Origin: Alphaproteobacteria bacterium
Lineage (GTDB): Bacteria; Pseudomonadota; Alphaproteobacteria; DSM-16000; Inquilinaceae
DNA: 32,099 nt
Reading direction: 5' to 3'
NCBI GenBank assembly: GCA_028281985.1
Contig: JANQIU010000144.1
Location: 1-32,099, forward strand
The notes below the pieces were generated by a model that was not told the DNA's origin, did no database searches, and saw nothing but the letters and a program-made list of their open reading frames with translations. Made by a program: the position numbers and the translations under genes. Shown here piece by piece: positions 10,312 through 18,650 of this stretch (its first letter is position 1; every line of letters begins with the position of its first letter).

Positions 10312-11078
10312 CCGATGCGGATACCCGACGCTGGCAGACCCGCCGCCTGGCCAGCGACGCGGCGTTCATCCTGCCCTATCTGCGGGCCGGTCTGGATGTC
10401 CTGGACGTGGGGTGCGGCCCCGGGTCGATCACCCTGGGGCTGGCGGCCAAGGTGGCGCCGGGCCGGGTACTGGGCGTCGACCTGGACAACGACCGGATCA
10501 CGATCGCCTCGCGGGCAGCCCGGGAGGCGGCGCTGGATACCGTCACCTTCCAAACCGGCGACGCCTACAACCTGCCGATGGCGGAACCGGCCTTCGATGT
10601 GGTGTTCGCCAACGGCCTGCTGGAGCACCTGCCGGACCCGGCGGCAGCCTTGCGCGAGTTCGTGCGGGTGCTGAAACCGGGTGGCCTGCTGGCCCTGCGC
10701 AGCCCGGACTGGGGCACGGCCATCGTCCAGCCGGCGGACCCCGCCCTGCTGGGATCGATCGACCTGCGCAACCGCTGGCAGCGGCATGACGGCGGCGATC
10801 CCGAAGCCGGGCGCAAGCTGAAGGGATGGATCGCCGCCGCCGGCCTGGACGTCCTGGCCGCCCAGGCGGAGGGCGACCGCGACGGCAGCAGCGCCGGCAC
10901 CCGGGACTACATGCGCCGTGTGCTGCTGGACCCCGAATTGACGCGTCTGGCCGAAGCGCAGGGCTGGGCGACGGCGGACGGCATCGCCCGGATGGCCCAA
11001 GCCTGGTCCGCCTGGGCGGACCGCCCGGATGCCTTTGCCGGCCTGTTCTGGTGCCACGCGGTGGGCCGCAAGGGGTAG
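10308..11078 (+). CDS. class I SAM-dependent methyltransferase
   Basis: A 256-aa Rossmann-fold methyltransferase of the UbiE/Methyltransf_11 type. SAM motif I is VLDVGCGPGS (31-40). An acidic strand end, VLGVDLDNDRI, follows, then FDVVFANGLLEHLPDP and LKPGGLLALRSPD as motifs II and III. The C-terminal third is a helical cap typical of small-molecule methyltransferases. The substrate is unknown. The start ATG overlaps the Lrp stop by ATGA and has CAGGAG 10 bases upstream, so it is coexpressed with the regulator. A hairpin follows the stop. Confidence 0.88.
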   Translation: MTDADTRRWQTRRLASDAAFILPYLRAGLDVLDVGCGPGSITLGLAAKVAPGRVLGVDLDNDRITIASRAAREAALDTVTFQTGDAYNLPMAEPAFDVVFANGLLEHLPDPAAALREFVRVLKPGGLLALRSPDWGTAIVQPADPALLGSIDLRNRWQRHDGGDPEAGRKLKGWIAAAGLDVLAAQAEGDRDGSSAGTRDYMRRVLLDPELTRLAEAQGWATADGIARMAQAWSAWADRPDAFAGLFWCHAVGRKG

Positions 11079-11089
11079 CGGTCAGTCGA

Positions 11090-11110
11090 CCGGCTTAGTT
11101 TCGAAGCCGG
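11090..11110 (+). terminator. hairpin after the methyltransferase gene
   Basis: Arms CCGGCTT (11090-11096) and AAGCCGG (11104-11110) form a perfect 7-bp stem with a 7-base loop, 12 bases after the stop codon. No U-tract follows, so terminator function is probable rather than certain. Confidence 0.45.
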
Positions 11111-11252
11111 CGTCCACATCCATCGCCGCCGACAGGCGCGGGGCGATATGATCGCGGCCGGGAGACGGGTCCCCGTCCGGCTGGTTCATCGTTCGGCCAT
11201 GGCCGGCGCATCCGCCCGTCTCCGGCACCGAACGGTATGGAGATCGCGCAAC

Positions 11253-12641
11253 ATGACCGCCGCCGCCCATCAGCCGCCACCGCCGAACCGATCCGAAGGC
11301 CCAGGGGTCGCCGGCGCGGCCGACAACCGGTTCACGGAAGCGGCGCTGGAGCGCCACAAGCGCGAGGGGATGGACCTTGCGGTCAAGGCGCGCTGGATCG
11401 GCCTGTCCGTGGTCGGCGTGATGCTGCCGATCCTCGATTTCCAGTGGGAGGTCCTCTACTACCACTTCCTGCTCTTGGTCCTGGCGGCGATCGGCTGGGC
11501 GCAGCGCCGGGTCGCCCGCATCGGTCTGTCGCGGACCGAACTGGCCCTGATCCTGTGCGATCTGCTGGTGATGACCGTCGCGGTCGCCCTGCCGAACCCG
11601 TTCGCGAGCGGCGAGTGGCTGCCGGCGCTGGAGTTCCGCAGCGGCGCGTTCATGTATTTCTACGTCCTGCTGGCGGCGGCGACCCTGGCCTATTCCTGGC
11701 GAACCGTGCGCGGCTACGGCTCGGTCACAGCCGTCTTGTGGATCAGCGCCATCGTCATCACCTGGGTCGCCACGGACGAGAACGCGGCCCTAAGCGAGGC
11801 GGCCCAGGCGGCGTTCGGTGCCGATCCCGAGTTGGCGGCGTTCCTGAATCCCAACAGCTACCTCTGGTACATCCGGGTCCAGGAAGTCGTTGTCTTCGCG
11901 ATCGTCGCCGCGACCCTTGCCCTGACCGTCCGCCGGTATGGCAACCTGCTGCAGGGTCATGCCGCGCTGGAACGGGAGCGGACGAACCTGGCCCGCTATT
12001 TCTCACCCAACGTCGTCGAGGAGCTTTCGCAGAACGACGAGCCCCTGAAGCAGATCCGTACCCAGCACATCGCCGTCCTATTCGTCGACATCGTCGGCTT
12101 CACCGGCTACGCCGCCGGCCGGGCGCCGGAGGAGGTAATCTCCACCCTGCGCGACTTCCACCGGCGGATGGAGGATGCGGTGTTCCGCCATCACGGAACC
12201 TTGGACAAGTATCTGGGCGACGGCCTGATGGCGACTTTCGGCACACCGGTCGCCGGTGACACCGACGCCTTGAACGGCCTGCGGTGCGCCCAGGCCATGA
12301 TCGAAACCGTCGCCGACTGGAACGCCGAACGGGCTGCGACCGGTGAACCGCCGATCCGGGCCAGCGTAGGCCTGCATTACGGGCCGGCGGTGCTGGGCAA
12401 TATCGGCGCCAACCGTCTGGAATTCGCCGTGATCGGCAATACGGTCAACATCGCCAGCCGCGTCGAAGCCCTGACCCGTACGTTGTCGGCAACCGTGGCG
12501 GTCACCGACGAGTTGCTGGATCGGGCCCGCCACGAAGCCAACGGGGAAGACGTCGCTGCCGGGTTCACCCGGCACCAGGCGCTGGAGATCCGCGGCCTGG
12601 CGACCCCGATGACGGTCTGGTCGGGGCTGCCGCAGGCGTAA
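11253..12641 (+). CDS. membrane-bound class III adenylate cyclase
   Basis: Makes cAMP from ATP. From the ATG at 11253 the protein is 462 aa; a longer frame from 11148 adds an Arg-rich stretch with poor protein character. An N-terminal membrane domain with about six hydrophobic segments (roughly 48-62, 68-84, 97-113, 132-148, 155-173, 209-226) leads through a short coil (ARYFSPNVVEEL) into the catalytic domain (about 270-460). Metal Asp279 lies in FVDIVGFTGYA, Lys319 and Asp323 in DKYLGDGLMATFG, and Asn399 and Arg403 in GNTVNIASR, so all key residues are present and Lys319 favours ATP over GTP. The membrane sensor domain does not match a family I can name. Confidence 0.92.
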   Translation: MTAAAHQPPPPNRSEGPGVAGAADNRFTEAALERHKREGMDLAVKARWIGLSVVGVMLPILDFQWEVLYYHFLLLVLAAIGWAQRRVARIGLSRTELALILCDLLVMTVAVALPNPFASGEWLPALEFRSGAFMYFYVLLAAATLAYSWRTVRGYGSVTAVLWISAIVITWVATDENAALSEAAQAAFGADPELAAFLNPNSYLWYIRVQEVVVFAIVAATLALTVRRYGNLLQGHAALERERTNLARYFSPNVVEELSQNDEPLKQIRTQHIAVLFVDIVGFTGYAAGRAPEEVISTLRDFHRRMEDAVFRHHGTLDKYLGDGLMATFGTPVAGDTDALNGLRCAQAMIETVADWNAERAATGEPPIRASVGLHYGPAVLGNIGANRLEFAVIGNTVNIASRVEALTRTLSATVAVTDELLDRARHEANGEDVAAGFTRHQALEIRGLATPMTVWSGLPQA

Positions 12642-12759
12642 GCGGAAGGCCGCGCCGCTGCCCGGTGCCGGGTCGATCCCCCCGGTCACCGCCTCCAAAT
12701 GTCATAAAGAATTCAGAGAGCGAGTCACAAAAGCTTCAAACCCCTGCGTCATACCTCCG

Positions 12760-12769
12760 TTGGGCCCAA
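12760..12769. promoter_or_regulatory. palindrome upstream of the ABC operon
   Basis: TTGGGCCCAA, a perfect 10-bp palindrome, lies 40 bp before the substrate-binding protein start, in the only sizeable gap ahead of the operon. It is the best candidate operator for the PhnF-like regulator encoded at the operon end. It does not match the published GntR/HutC consensus, so the assignment is speculative. Confidence 0.25.
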
Positions 12770-12809
12770 ACATACCAACCTTTCGATCCAACGACCTCAG
12801 GGGAACCCG

Positions 12810-14399
12810 ATGACACGCAAATCGAAGCACCCGTTGCGGCGCGGATACGACGCGGTTTCCGCCGCCCGTCGCGGGCTGGCGGCCGCGGGATTGACGGTCG
12901 CGTTGGCGGCGGTGCCGGTCGGCTTGGCCACGGCCCAGGCACAGGACGCCAGTCAGATCACCATCGCCGTGCAGCAGAACCCGCTGCAGCTCGACCCGAT
13001 CCTGCAGGCCTTCAACGTCGCCTACCGGACGCTCCCCAACGTCTTCGAGACGTTGATCGCCGTGGATTATCAGGACAACGAGCGGCTGATCCCTGGCCTG
13101 GCCACCGATTGGGAGCGGATCGACGAGGTCACGCTGCGGCTGAACCTGCGGCCGGGCGTGACGTTCCATGACGGCACCGAAATGACGTCGGAAGACGTGG
13201 TGTTCAGCTTCAGCGATGTCCGCACCGGTGAAGACAGCCCCGGTGCCCCGGTCTTCAACCAGTTTCAGGGGACGATTACCGAGGTTCGCGCCGTCGACAA
13301 CGACACGGTCGATGTCATCACCTCGCAACCGGACCCGATCCTGGAGCGGCGTCTGGCCGCCTGGGCGACCCAGATCGTCAGCCGCGACGCCTTCGACGCC
13401 GCCGGCAGCTGGGATGCCTGGCAATTCGCCCCTGTCGGCACCGGCCCCTTCAGGATCGTCGAGTACACCGCCAACGACCGCCTGGTGCTTGAAGCCCACG
13501 ATGCTTATTGGGGCGACACGCCCAATGTGGACCGGGTCGTCTTCGCCGTCGTGCCGGATGCGTCGGCGCGCGCGGCCGGCCTGCTGGCCGGCGACTACGA
13601 CATCATTACCGAGGTTTCGGCCGACCAGATCGACCGGATCGAAGGGGCTGACGGCTACAGCGTCATCGGCGGGACAATCCGCAACCATCAGCTCGTGATC
13701 TTCGACCAGGACAATCCGGTGCTGCAGGACGTTCGGATCCGCCAGGCGCTGAGTCTTGCCATCGATCGCGACCTGCTTGTGGAGACGATCTGGCAGGGGA
13801 CCGTCGATGTCACCAACGGGCTGCAATGGCCGGCCTTCGGACCGCTCTACATCGCCGACCGGCAGCCACCGGCCTTCGATACGGAACGGGCGCCGGCGGT
13901 GCTGGGCGAGGCGGGTTATGACGGTACGCCCATCGTCTACCGGACCCGTGCCGGCTACTACCCCAGCGAACTGATCACCGCCCAGGCACTCGTCGAGATG
14001 TGGCGCGCGGTAGGCTTCGACATCGAGCTGGAAGTGAAGGAAAGCTGGGACCAGGTCTTTGCCGAACCCGGAACCGGGATCCGGAACAGCTCCAGCCCAC
14101 CGCTCTATGCCGATCCGATCTCCGGCCTGTGGCGTAACTTCGGTGGGGGCCTGGAACGCGAACACTGGCAGAACGCCGAGTTCGACGCGCTGGGGGAAAC
14201 GCTGCTGTTCGACTTCGACGAGGCAGAACGGGCGGCGGCACACGCCCGCATGCTGGAGATCTGGCATGACGAGGATCCCCCAGGGGCCATGCTGCATGCG
14301 CTGGGCGCCTTCTACGGCATTCGCGACGGCATCGACTGGACCCCGTATGAGATCGCTTTCATGGATCTCGGCGCGGCAAACCTGAGCCTGGCCGACTGA
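12810..14399 (+). CDS. ABC substrate-binding protein, SBP_bac_5 family
   Basis: A periplasmic solute receptor of the peptide/nickel/opine (DppA/OppA/NikA) family, 529 aa. A long signal sequence (about 1-44, with a hydrophobic stretch at 22-40 and an AQA-QD cleavage region) precedes the mature protein. Typical family blocks follow: LIPGLATDWERID, FHDGTEMTSEDVVFS, FAPVGTGPFRIVEY, and VRIRQALSLAIDRDLL. An AGGGGA ribosome-binding site precedes the ATG. It is the first gene of the cluster, separated from the ATPase by 45 bp. The ligand cannot be read from sequence. The downstream phosphodiesterase and PhnF-like regulator make an organophosphorus ligand plausible; a peptide is the default alternative. 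Confidence 0.93.
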   Translation: MTRKSKHPLRRGYDAVSAARRGLAAAGLTVALAAVPVGLATAQAQDASQITIAVQQNPLQLDPILQAFNVAYRTLPNVFETLIAVDYQDNERLIPGLATDWERIDEVTLRLNLRPGVTFHDGTEMTSEDVVFSFSDVRTGEDSPGAPVFNQFQGTITEVRAVDNDTVDVITSQPDPILERRLAAWATQIVSRDAFDAAGSWDAWQFAPVGTGPFRIVEYTANDRLVLEAHDAYWGDTPNVDRVVFAVVPDASARAAGLLAGDYDIITEVSADQIDRIEGADGYSVIGGTIRNHQLVIFDQDNPVLQDVRIRQALSLAIDRDLLVETIWQGTVDVTNGLQWPAFGPLYIADRQPPAFDTERAPAVLGEAGYDGTPIVYRTRAGYYPSELITAQALVEMWRAVGFDIELEVKESWDQVFAEPGTGIRNSSSPPLYADPISGLWRNFGGGLEREHWQNAEFDALGETLLFDFDEAERAAAHARMLEIWHDEDPPGAMLHALGAFYGIRDGIDWTPYEIAFMDLGAANLSLAD

Positions 14400-14444
14400 C
14401 ACGAAGACGGACGGACAGCACCTCGGGGTGGCCGACGCCATGCC

Positions 14445-15236
14445 ATGTGCGTGACGGCGCAGCAGACAACGGTCACGGCGGGCCGACAGCCCATCCTGAG
14501 ATTGGACGGGCTGTCGGTTCGTTTTGCCGGCCGTCGGGAACCGACGACGGTGCTGGACGGCCTGTCGCTCGACGTGGCCCCGGGATCGATCACCGCCCTG
14601 ACCGGCGCCAGCGGGTCCGGCAAGTCACTGACCTGCCTAGCGATACTGGGCCTTCTGCCGCCGCGCGCCCTGGCCACCGGGCGGATCGTGCTCGACGGAC
14701 ACGCGTATGACGCGGACAACATCGGCGGGCTTGCCGGCCTGCGCGGCGCGACGGTGTCGCTGATCCTTCAGGATCCGGCGGCGTCACTGAACCCGGTCCG
14801 TCGGATCGGTGGCCAGATCGCCGAAACCGTGCGCTTCTGGCACCCCGAATTGGCCAAGCCTGCGATCCGGGACCGCGCGGCCGCCCTGCTCGACGCGGTT
14901 GGGCTTGGCGCGACCGACGGGTTCCTGGAACGCTATCCCCACCAACTCTCCGGCGGCCAGAACCAGCGAGTCATGGCGGCGCTCGCCCTGGCCAGCGGGG
15001 CACGCCTGGTGCTGGCGGACGAACCGACATCGGCCCTGGATCCGAAAACCGCCCACGGCCTTCTGTCGCTGTTCGACCGGCTCCGACGGGAGCAGGGCAT
15101 GAGCTTCCTGCTCATCAGCCACGACATGGACAGCGTCGTCCAATACGCCGACCGGATCTATCGGGTGACGGAAGGCCGGGCATCGGAGGTATCGGTCGAG
15201 GCCGCCAAAGAACCCTGGATCGAGGCCCTGCCGTGA
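14445..15236 (+). CDS. ABC transporter ATPase (DppD/NikD type, short)
   Basis: A cytoplasmic nucleotide-binding subunit powering the import complex. Walker A is GASGSGKS (54-61), the Q-loop is LILQDPAASLNP, the signature is LSGGQ (168-172), and Walker B is LVLADEP (188-194). The H-loop SHD follows. At 263 aa it lacks the C-terminal oligopeptide-transporter (oligo_HPY) extension and its cysteine cluster. That makes it closer in length to NikD than to OppD. The stop overlaps the next gene's start, giving translational coupling. Confidence 0.93.
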   Translation: MCVTAQQTTVTAGRQPILRLDGLSVRFAGRREPTTVLDGLSLDVAPGSITALTGASGSGKSLTCLAILGLLPPRALATGRIVLDGHAYDADNIGGLAGLRGATVSLILQDPAASLNPVRRIGGQIAETVRFWHPELAKPAIRDRAAALLDAVGLGATDGFLERYPHQLSGGQNQRVMAALALASGARLVLADEPTSALDPKTAHGLLSLFDRLRREQGMSFLLISHDMDSVVQYADRIYRVTEGRASEVSVEAAKEPWIEALP

Positions 15237-16078
15237 TGCCCGATCCGATCCTGAGCCTTCGCGACATCGAGAAAAGCTTCGACGTGCGCTCCGGCCACCG
15301 GCTGCGGTCCGGCGCGGATACCCGGCAACGGGTGCTCAAAGGGGTCAGCTTCGACCTGGCGGCCGGCTGCTGCCTGGCGCTGGTGGGCGAGAGCGGCTCG
15401 GGTAAGTCGACACTGGCCAGGATCATCGCCGGCCTGATCCGACCCGACCGCGGCGACGTTGTGTTCGACGGACACAGGCACAGCGACCGGCGCGACCGGC
15501 AGGCGCGCCTCCGGCTGCACAAAACGATCCAGTTGATCCAACAGGACACGCGCGGTGCCCTCGACCCCCGCATGCGGGTCGGCGACCAGATCTGCGAGGC
15601 CATGGCGATCCACCGGATCGGCACCCGCGCGTGGCGCCGAACCCGGTGCGCCGGCCTGATGGCCCGGGTCGGGCTGGACCCCTCGCTGGCCGTCCGCCAT
15701 CCGGGATCGCTGTCCGGCGGCCAGCGGCAGCGGGTGCTGGTGGCCCGGGCGATGAGCCTGGCTCCGCGCCTGCTGGTCTGCGACGAACCGACTTCGGCCC
15801 TCGACGTCGAAAACAAGGGCATGTTCCTGGACCTGATCCAGACCCTGCAGCGCGAAGGGGGGCTGACGGTCGTTCTCGTCACGCACGACCTTCGCGTGGC
15901 CGTCAGGCTGGCCGACCGGATCGCCGTGTTGCATCAGGGGTCGATTGTGGAATCGGGCGCTACCCTGCCGGTGCTGCGCCATTCCACCGACCCCCGGACC
16001 CGGGCGCTGACCGCCCACCTGCGGTCCGGTTTCCCATCAAGCGACCCGGTTCCCGCATCCCTGGGGCAGGCGTCGTGA
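15236..16078 (+). CDS. ABC transporter ATPase (DppF/NikE type, short)
   Basis: The second ATPase of the heterodimeric motor, 280 aa. Walker A is GESGSGKS (51-58), the Q-loop region is LIQQDTRGALDP, the signature is LSGGQ (159-163), Walker B ends in CDEP (182-185), and the H-loop is THD. Like its partner it has no cysteine-rich oligo_HPY tail. Two overlapping starts exist: ATG 15236 and GTG 15233, the latter overlapping the upstream TGA. ATG is taken here. A GTGA junction couples it to the following permease. Confidence 0.92.
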   Translation: MPDPILSLRDIEKSFDVRSGHRLRSGADTRQRVLKGVSFDLAAGCCLALVGESGSGKSTLARIIAGLIRPDRGDVVFDGHRHSDRRDRQARLRLHKTIQLIQQDTRGALDPRMRVGDQICEAMAIHRIGTRAWRRTRCAGLMARVGLDPSLAVRHPGSLSGGQRQRVLVARAMSLAPRLLVCDEPTSALDVENKGMFLDLIQTLQREGGLTVVLVTHDLRVAVRLADRIAVLHQGSIVESGATLPVLRHSTDPRTRALTAHLRSGFPSSDPVPASLGQAS

Positions 16079-17004
16079 GCTTCATTGTCCGGAAGAGCCT
16101 CCGCGCCCTCTTCAGCATCGTCTTCATCGTCACAGCGATCTTTCTGCTGATGCGGCTGGCAGGCGATCCGGCCCTGGCGATCCTGGGGCCGGACGATTTT
16201 CCGCCGGCAGTTCTGGCAGATTTCCGAGCCCTGTGGGGGCTCGATCAGCCGGTTTGGCGGCAATACCTGGACTATCTGGCAAACGCCGCCACCGGGCATT
16301 TCGGCCGCTCCTTCGTCGACAACCGCCCCGCGCTTACCGTCGTGCTGGAACGCCTTCCGGGCACGCTGTTCCTGATGGCAACGGCGCTGATCATTACCCT
16401 GCTGATTGGCGTTCCCGCCGGGATCATTGCCGCCCTGAAGCGAAACCACCCGTGGGACGTGGCCGTGTCCGGGGCGGCGGTGATCTTCCAGGCCACGCCC
16501 AACTTCGTCCTGGGCATTGGGCTGGTCCTGGTCTTCTCGGTCTGGCTGCGCCTGCTGCCCTCGGCCGGCACAGAAAGCTGGCAGCATGTCGTGCTGCCCG
16601 CGATCACCTTTGGCGCGTCCAATGCCGCCATCTTTGCCCGGTTCGTCCGGGCAACACTGCTGGACGTCTTGCGACAGCCCTACATGCTGGCCGCCGCGGC
16701 GCGTGGTCTGTCGCCGCGTATCCTGCTTCTGCGGCACGCGCTGCCGAATGCCGGGCTGCCGCTGCTGACCATCCTCGGCTTCTCGCTGGGGGGCATGGTG
16801 GCCGGGTCGATCATCGTGGAGACGATCTTTGCCTGGCCGGGCGTCGGCCGGCTGACGGCAACCTCCGTCGGCTTTCGCGATCTGGCGGTGATTCAGGTCG
16901 TGGCGCTGTTCACGATGACGGCGATGGTGCTGACCAATCTGGCGGTCGACCTGCTGTACACGGTCCTGGATCCACGCATCCGCCTGTCGGGCGGGCCGCG
17001 ATGA
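16075..17004 (+). CDS. ABC permease, DppB type
   Basis: An inner-membrane subunit of 309 aa with about six hydrophobic segments. Typical DppB features include the N-terminal RKSLRALFSIVFIVTAIFLLMR segment running into LAGDPA, the GLDQPVWRQYLDYL motif, and the EAA-like loop YMLAAAARGLSPRILLLRHALPNA that contacts the ATPase. The conserved GSIIVETIFAWPGVGRL segment near the C-terminus is also present. A GTG start overlaps the previous stop (GTGA). The frame is open far upstream but only as a shadow of the ATPase gene. Confidence 0.94.
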   Translation: MSFIVRKSLRALFSIVFIVTAIFLLMRLAGDPALAILGPDDFPPAVLADFRALWGLDQPVWRQYLDYLANAATGHFGRSFVDNRPALTVVLERLPGTLFLMATALIITLLIGVPAGIIAALKRNHPWDVAVSGAAVIFQATPNFVLGIGLVLVFSVWLRLLPSAGTESWQHVVLPAITFGASNAAIFARFVRATLLDVLRQPYMLAAAARGLSPRILLLRHALPNAGLPLLTILGFSLGGMVAGSIIVETIFAWPGVGRLTATSVGFRDLAVIQVVALFTMTAMVLTNLAVDLLYTVLDPRIRLSGGPR

Positions 17005-17825
17005 CCGCCCGATCGGTGTTCCTGCAGCTATGCGCCGCCGGACTGGCCGGGTGCGTCCTGGTCACGCTGACCGTGGACCTGCTGCCCTTGGCGGATCCGC
17101 GCGCCATGGACCTGCGCGCCCGGCTGCAGCCGCCGCTGCTCTTCGGTGGCGACTGGGCGCACCCGCTGGGCACCGACGAACTGGGTCGCGACATCCTGGC
17201 CCGGGCGCTGCACGGACTCCGGCTCAGCTTCGCCCTGGCGATCTTCGGCACGCTGGCCGGCGCCGTTCTCGGCACGGTGCTGGGCTTTCTGGCCGCCCAT
17301 TTCCGGGGCCTGGTCGACGACATTCTGATGATCCTGATCGATATCCAGGCAGCGATCCCCTTTTTTCTGATCGCGGTGATCGTGGTCGCCGTGTTCGGGG
17401 CCTCGTTCGCGCTGTTCATCGGCCTGATGGCCGTTTACGGCTGGGAACGATACGCGCGGCTGGCGCGCGCCTCGGCCCTTTCGGCCGCCGAACAGGGCTA
17501 CGCCGAAGCGGTGCGCGGGCTGGGTGCCGGGCCCGTCCGCCTCTACGCCCGTCATATTCTGCCCAACGTATCGAGCCCGCTGATCGTCGGCGCGACGCTC
17601 AACTTTCCGGAAACGGTGCTGCTGGAGAGCTCGATGAGCTTTCTCGGCATCGGTGTCCAGCCACCCATGGTCAGCCTGGGCAACATGGTCGGCTATGGCC
17701 AGGACTACCTGATCACCGCCTGGTGGATCTCGGCGACGCCCGCCGCCCTGATCTTCTCCGTCACCGTCGCCATGGCCTTTCTGGGCGACGCGCTCCGCGA
17801 CCGATTGGACCCCTCCCACCGATGA
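17001..17825 (+). CDS. ABC permease, DppC type
   Basis: The partner permease of 274 aa with an N-terminal hydrophobic segment, the HPLGTDELGRDILARALHG block that opens the BPD_transp_1 domain, and about five more membrane segments. The EAA loop reads GYAEAVRGLGAGPVRLYARHILPN. The C-terminal VLLESSMSFLGIGVQPP segment is typical of DppC and OppC. Length is normal, in strong contrast with the 788-aa OppC of the second transporter in this window. The ATG overlaps the preceding stop (ATGA), and the stop overlaps the next start in the same way. Confidence 0.94.
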   Translation: MTARSVFLQLCAAGLAGCVLVTLTVDLLPLADPRAMDLRARLQPPLLFGGDWAHPLGTDELGRDILARALHGLRLSFALAIFGTLAGAVLGTVLGFLAAHFRGLVDDILMILIDIQAAIPFFLIAVIVVAVFGASFALFIGLMAVYGWERYARLARASALSAAEQGYAEAVRGLGAGPVRLYARHILPNVSSPLIVGATLNFPETVLLESSMSFLGIGVQPPMVSLGNMVGYGQDYLITAWWISATPAALIFSVTVAMAFLGDALRDRLDPSHR

Positions 17826-18643
17826 CGAAGCTGATCCTGATCGCCGATCCGCATGTTCTTCCGCCGGGGGCAGCCGCCCACGGTATCCGCACCTTCGACC
17901 GGCTGGCACAGGCGTGCGACGACATCGCCCGCCGGCACGCGGATGCCGATGCGTGCCTGTTTCTGGGCGATCTGACCGAAGACGCGGCGCCGGCCTCCTA
18001 CGGCGCCTTCGCCGACCTACGGGACCGGCTTGGACTGCCGGTGCATCTGTCCGTCGGCAATCACGACGCGCGGGCGGCGTTCCTGGCCGCCTTTCCGGAG
18101 ACGCCACACACCGCCGACGGCTTCGTCCAGTTTGCCGTGCGCGTCGGCGACCTGCGGTTGGTCGTGCTCGACAGCGTCGAACCGGGCGTCCACGACGGCA
18201 ACCTGTGCGACCGCCGGCTGTCCTGGCTCGACGCCTGCCTAGGCGAGGACCGCCAGACCCCCACGCTGGTGGCGCTGCATCACCATCCCTGGCCCCTGGG
18301 CATGGCGGTCGACGACTGCATGCTGCGCCAGCCGGAAAGACTGGCGGCGGTGGTCGGCCGACACCCGCAGGTGCGCCTGATGGTTTCGGGCCATGTGCAT
18401 TGTGGCGCTTCCGGCCTCTGGCACGGCATCGCCTTTGCGTCGATCGCCGCGACCAACTACACGACGGCGCACCATCAGGCGGCGAAGGGGGAACAGGGGG
18501 ACCGGCTGACCCAGCCGGTGTCCTACACCATCCTGACCGCGGCGGCCGGGCAGATCCTGCTGCAAAGCCACTTCTTCGCCGCGGCGGGCACGCTTCTGCC
18601 GGCCGCATCACCGGCGCCGCGGGCAGCAGGACAAGGGGGGTGA
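17822..18643 (+). CDS. GpdQ/CpdA-like binuclear metallophosphoesterase
   Basis: A 273-aa calcineurin-like phosphodiesterase of the class III cyclic-nucleotide PDE/GpdQ group. All expected metal ligands are present at nearly the same positions as in GpdQ: Asp9, His11, Asp50, Asn80 with His81, a histidine in ALHHHPWPLG (His154 most likely), and His191 and His193 in SGHVHCG. No signal peptide is evident, so it acts in the cytoplasm. It could hydrolyse an imported phosphodiester such as a glycerophosphodiester or phosphonate diester, or act on cAMP like CpdA; sequence alone does not decide. ATGA overlap with the permease gene argues for a role tied to the imported substrate. Confidence 0.9.
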   Translation: MTKLILIADPHVLPPGAAAHGIRTFDRLAQACDDIARRHADADACLFLGDLTEDAAPASYGAFADLRDRLGLPVHLSVGNHDARAAFLAAFPETPHTADGFVQFAVRVGDLRLVVLDSVEPGVHDGNLCDRRLSWLDACLGEDRQTPTLVALHHHPWPLGMAVDDCMLRQPERLAAVVGRHPQVRLMVSGHVHCGASGLWHGIAFASIAATNYTTAHHQAAKGEQGDRLTQPVSYTILTAAAGQILLQSHFFAAAGTLLPAASPAPRAAGQGG

Positions 18644-18650
18644 CCGCATC

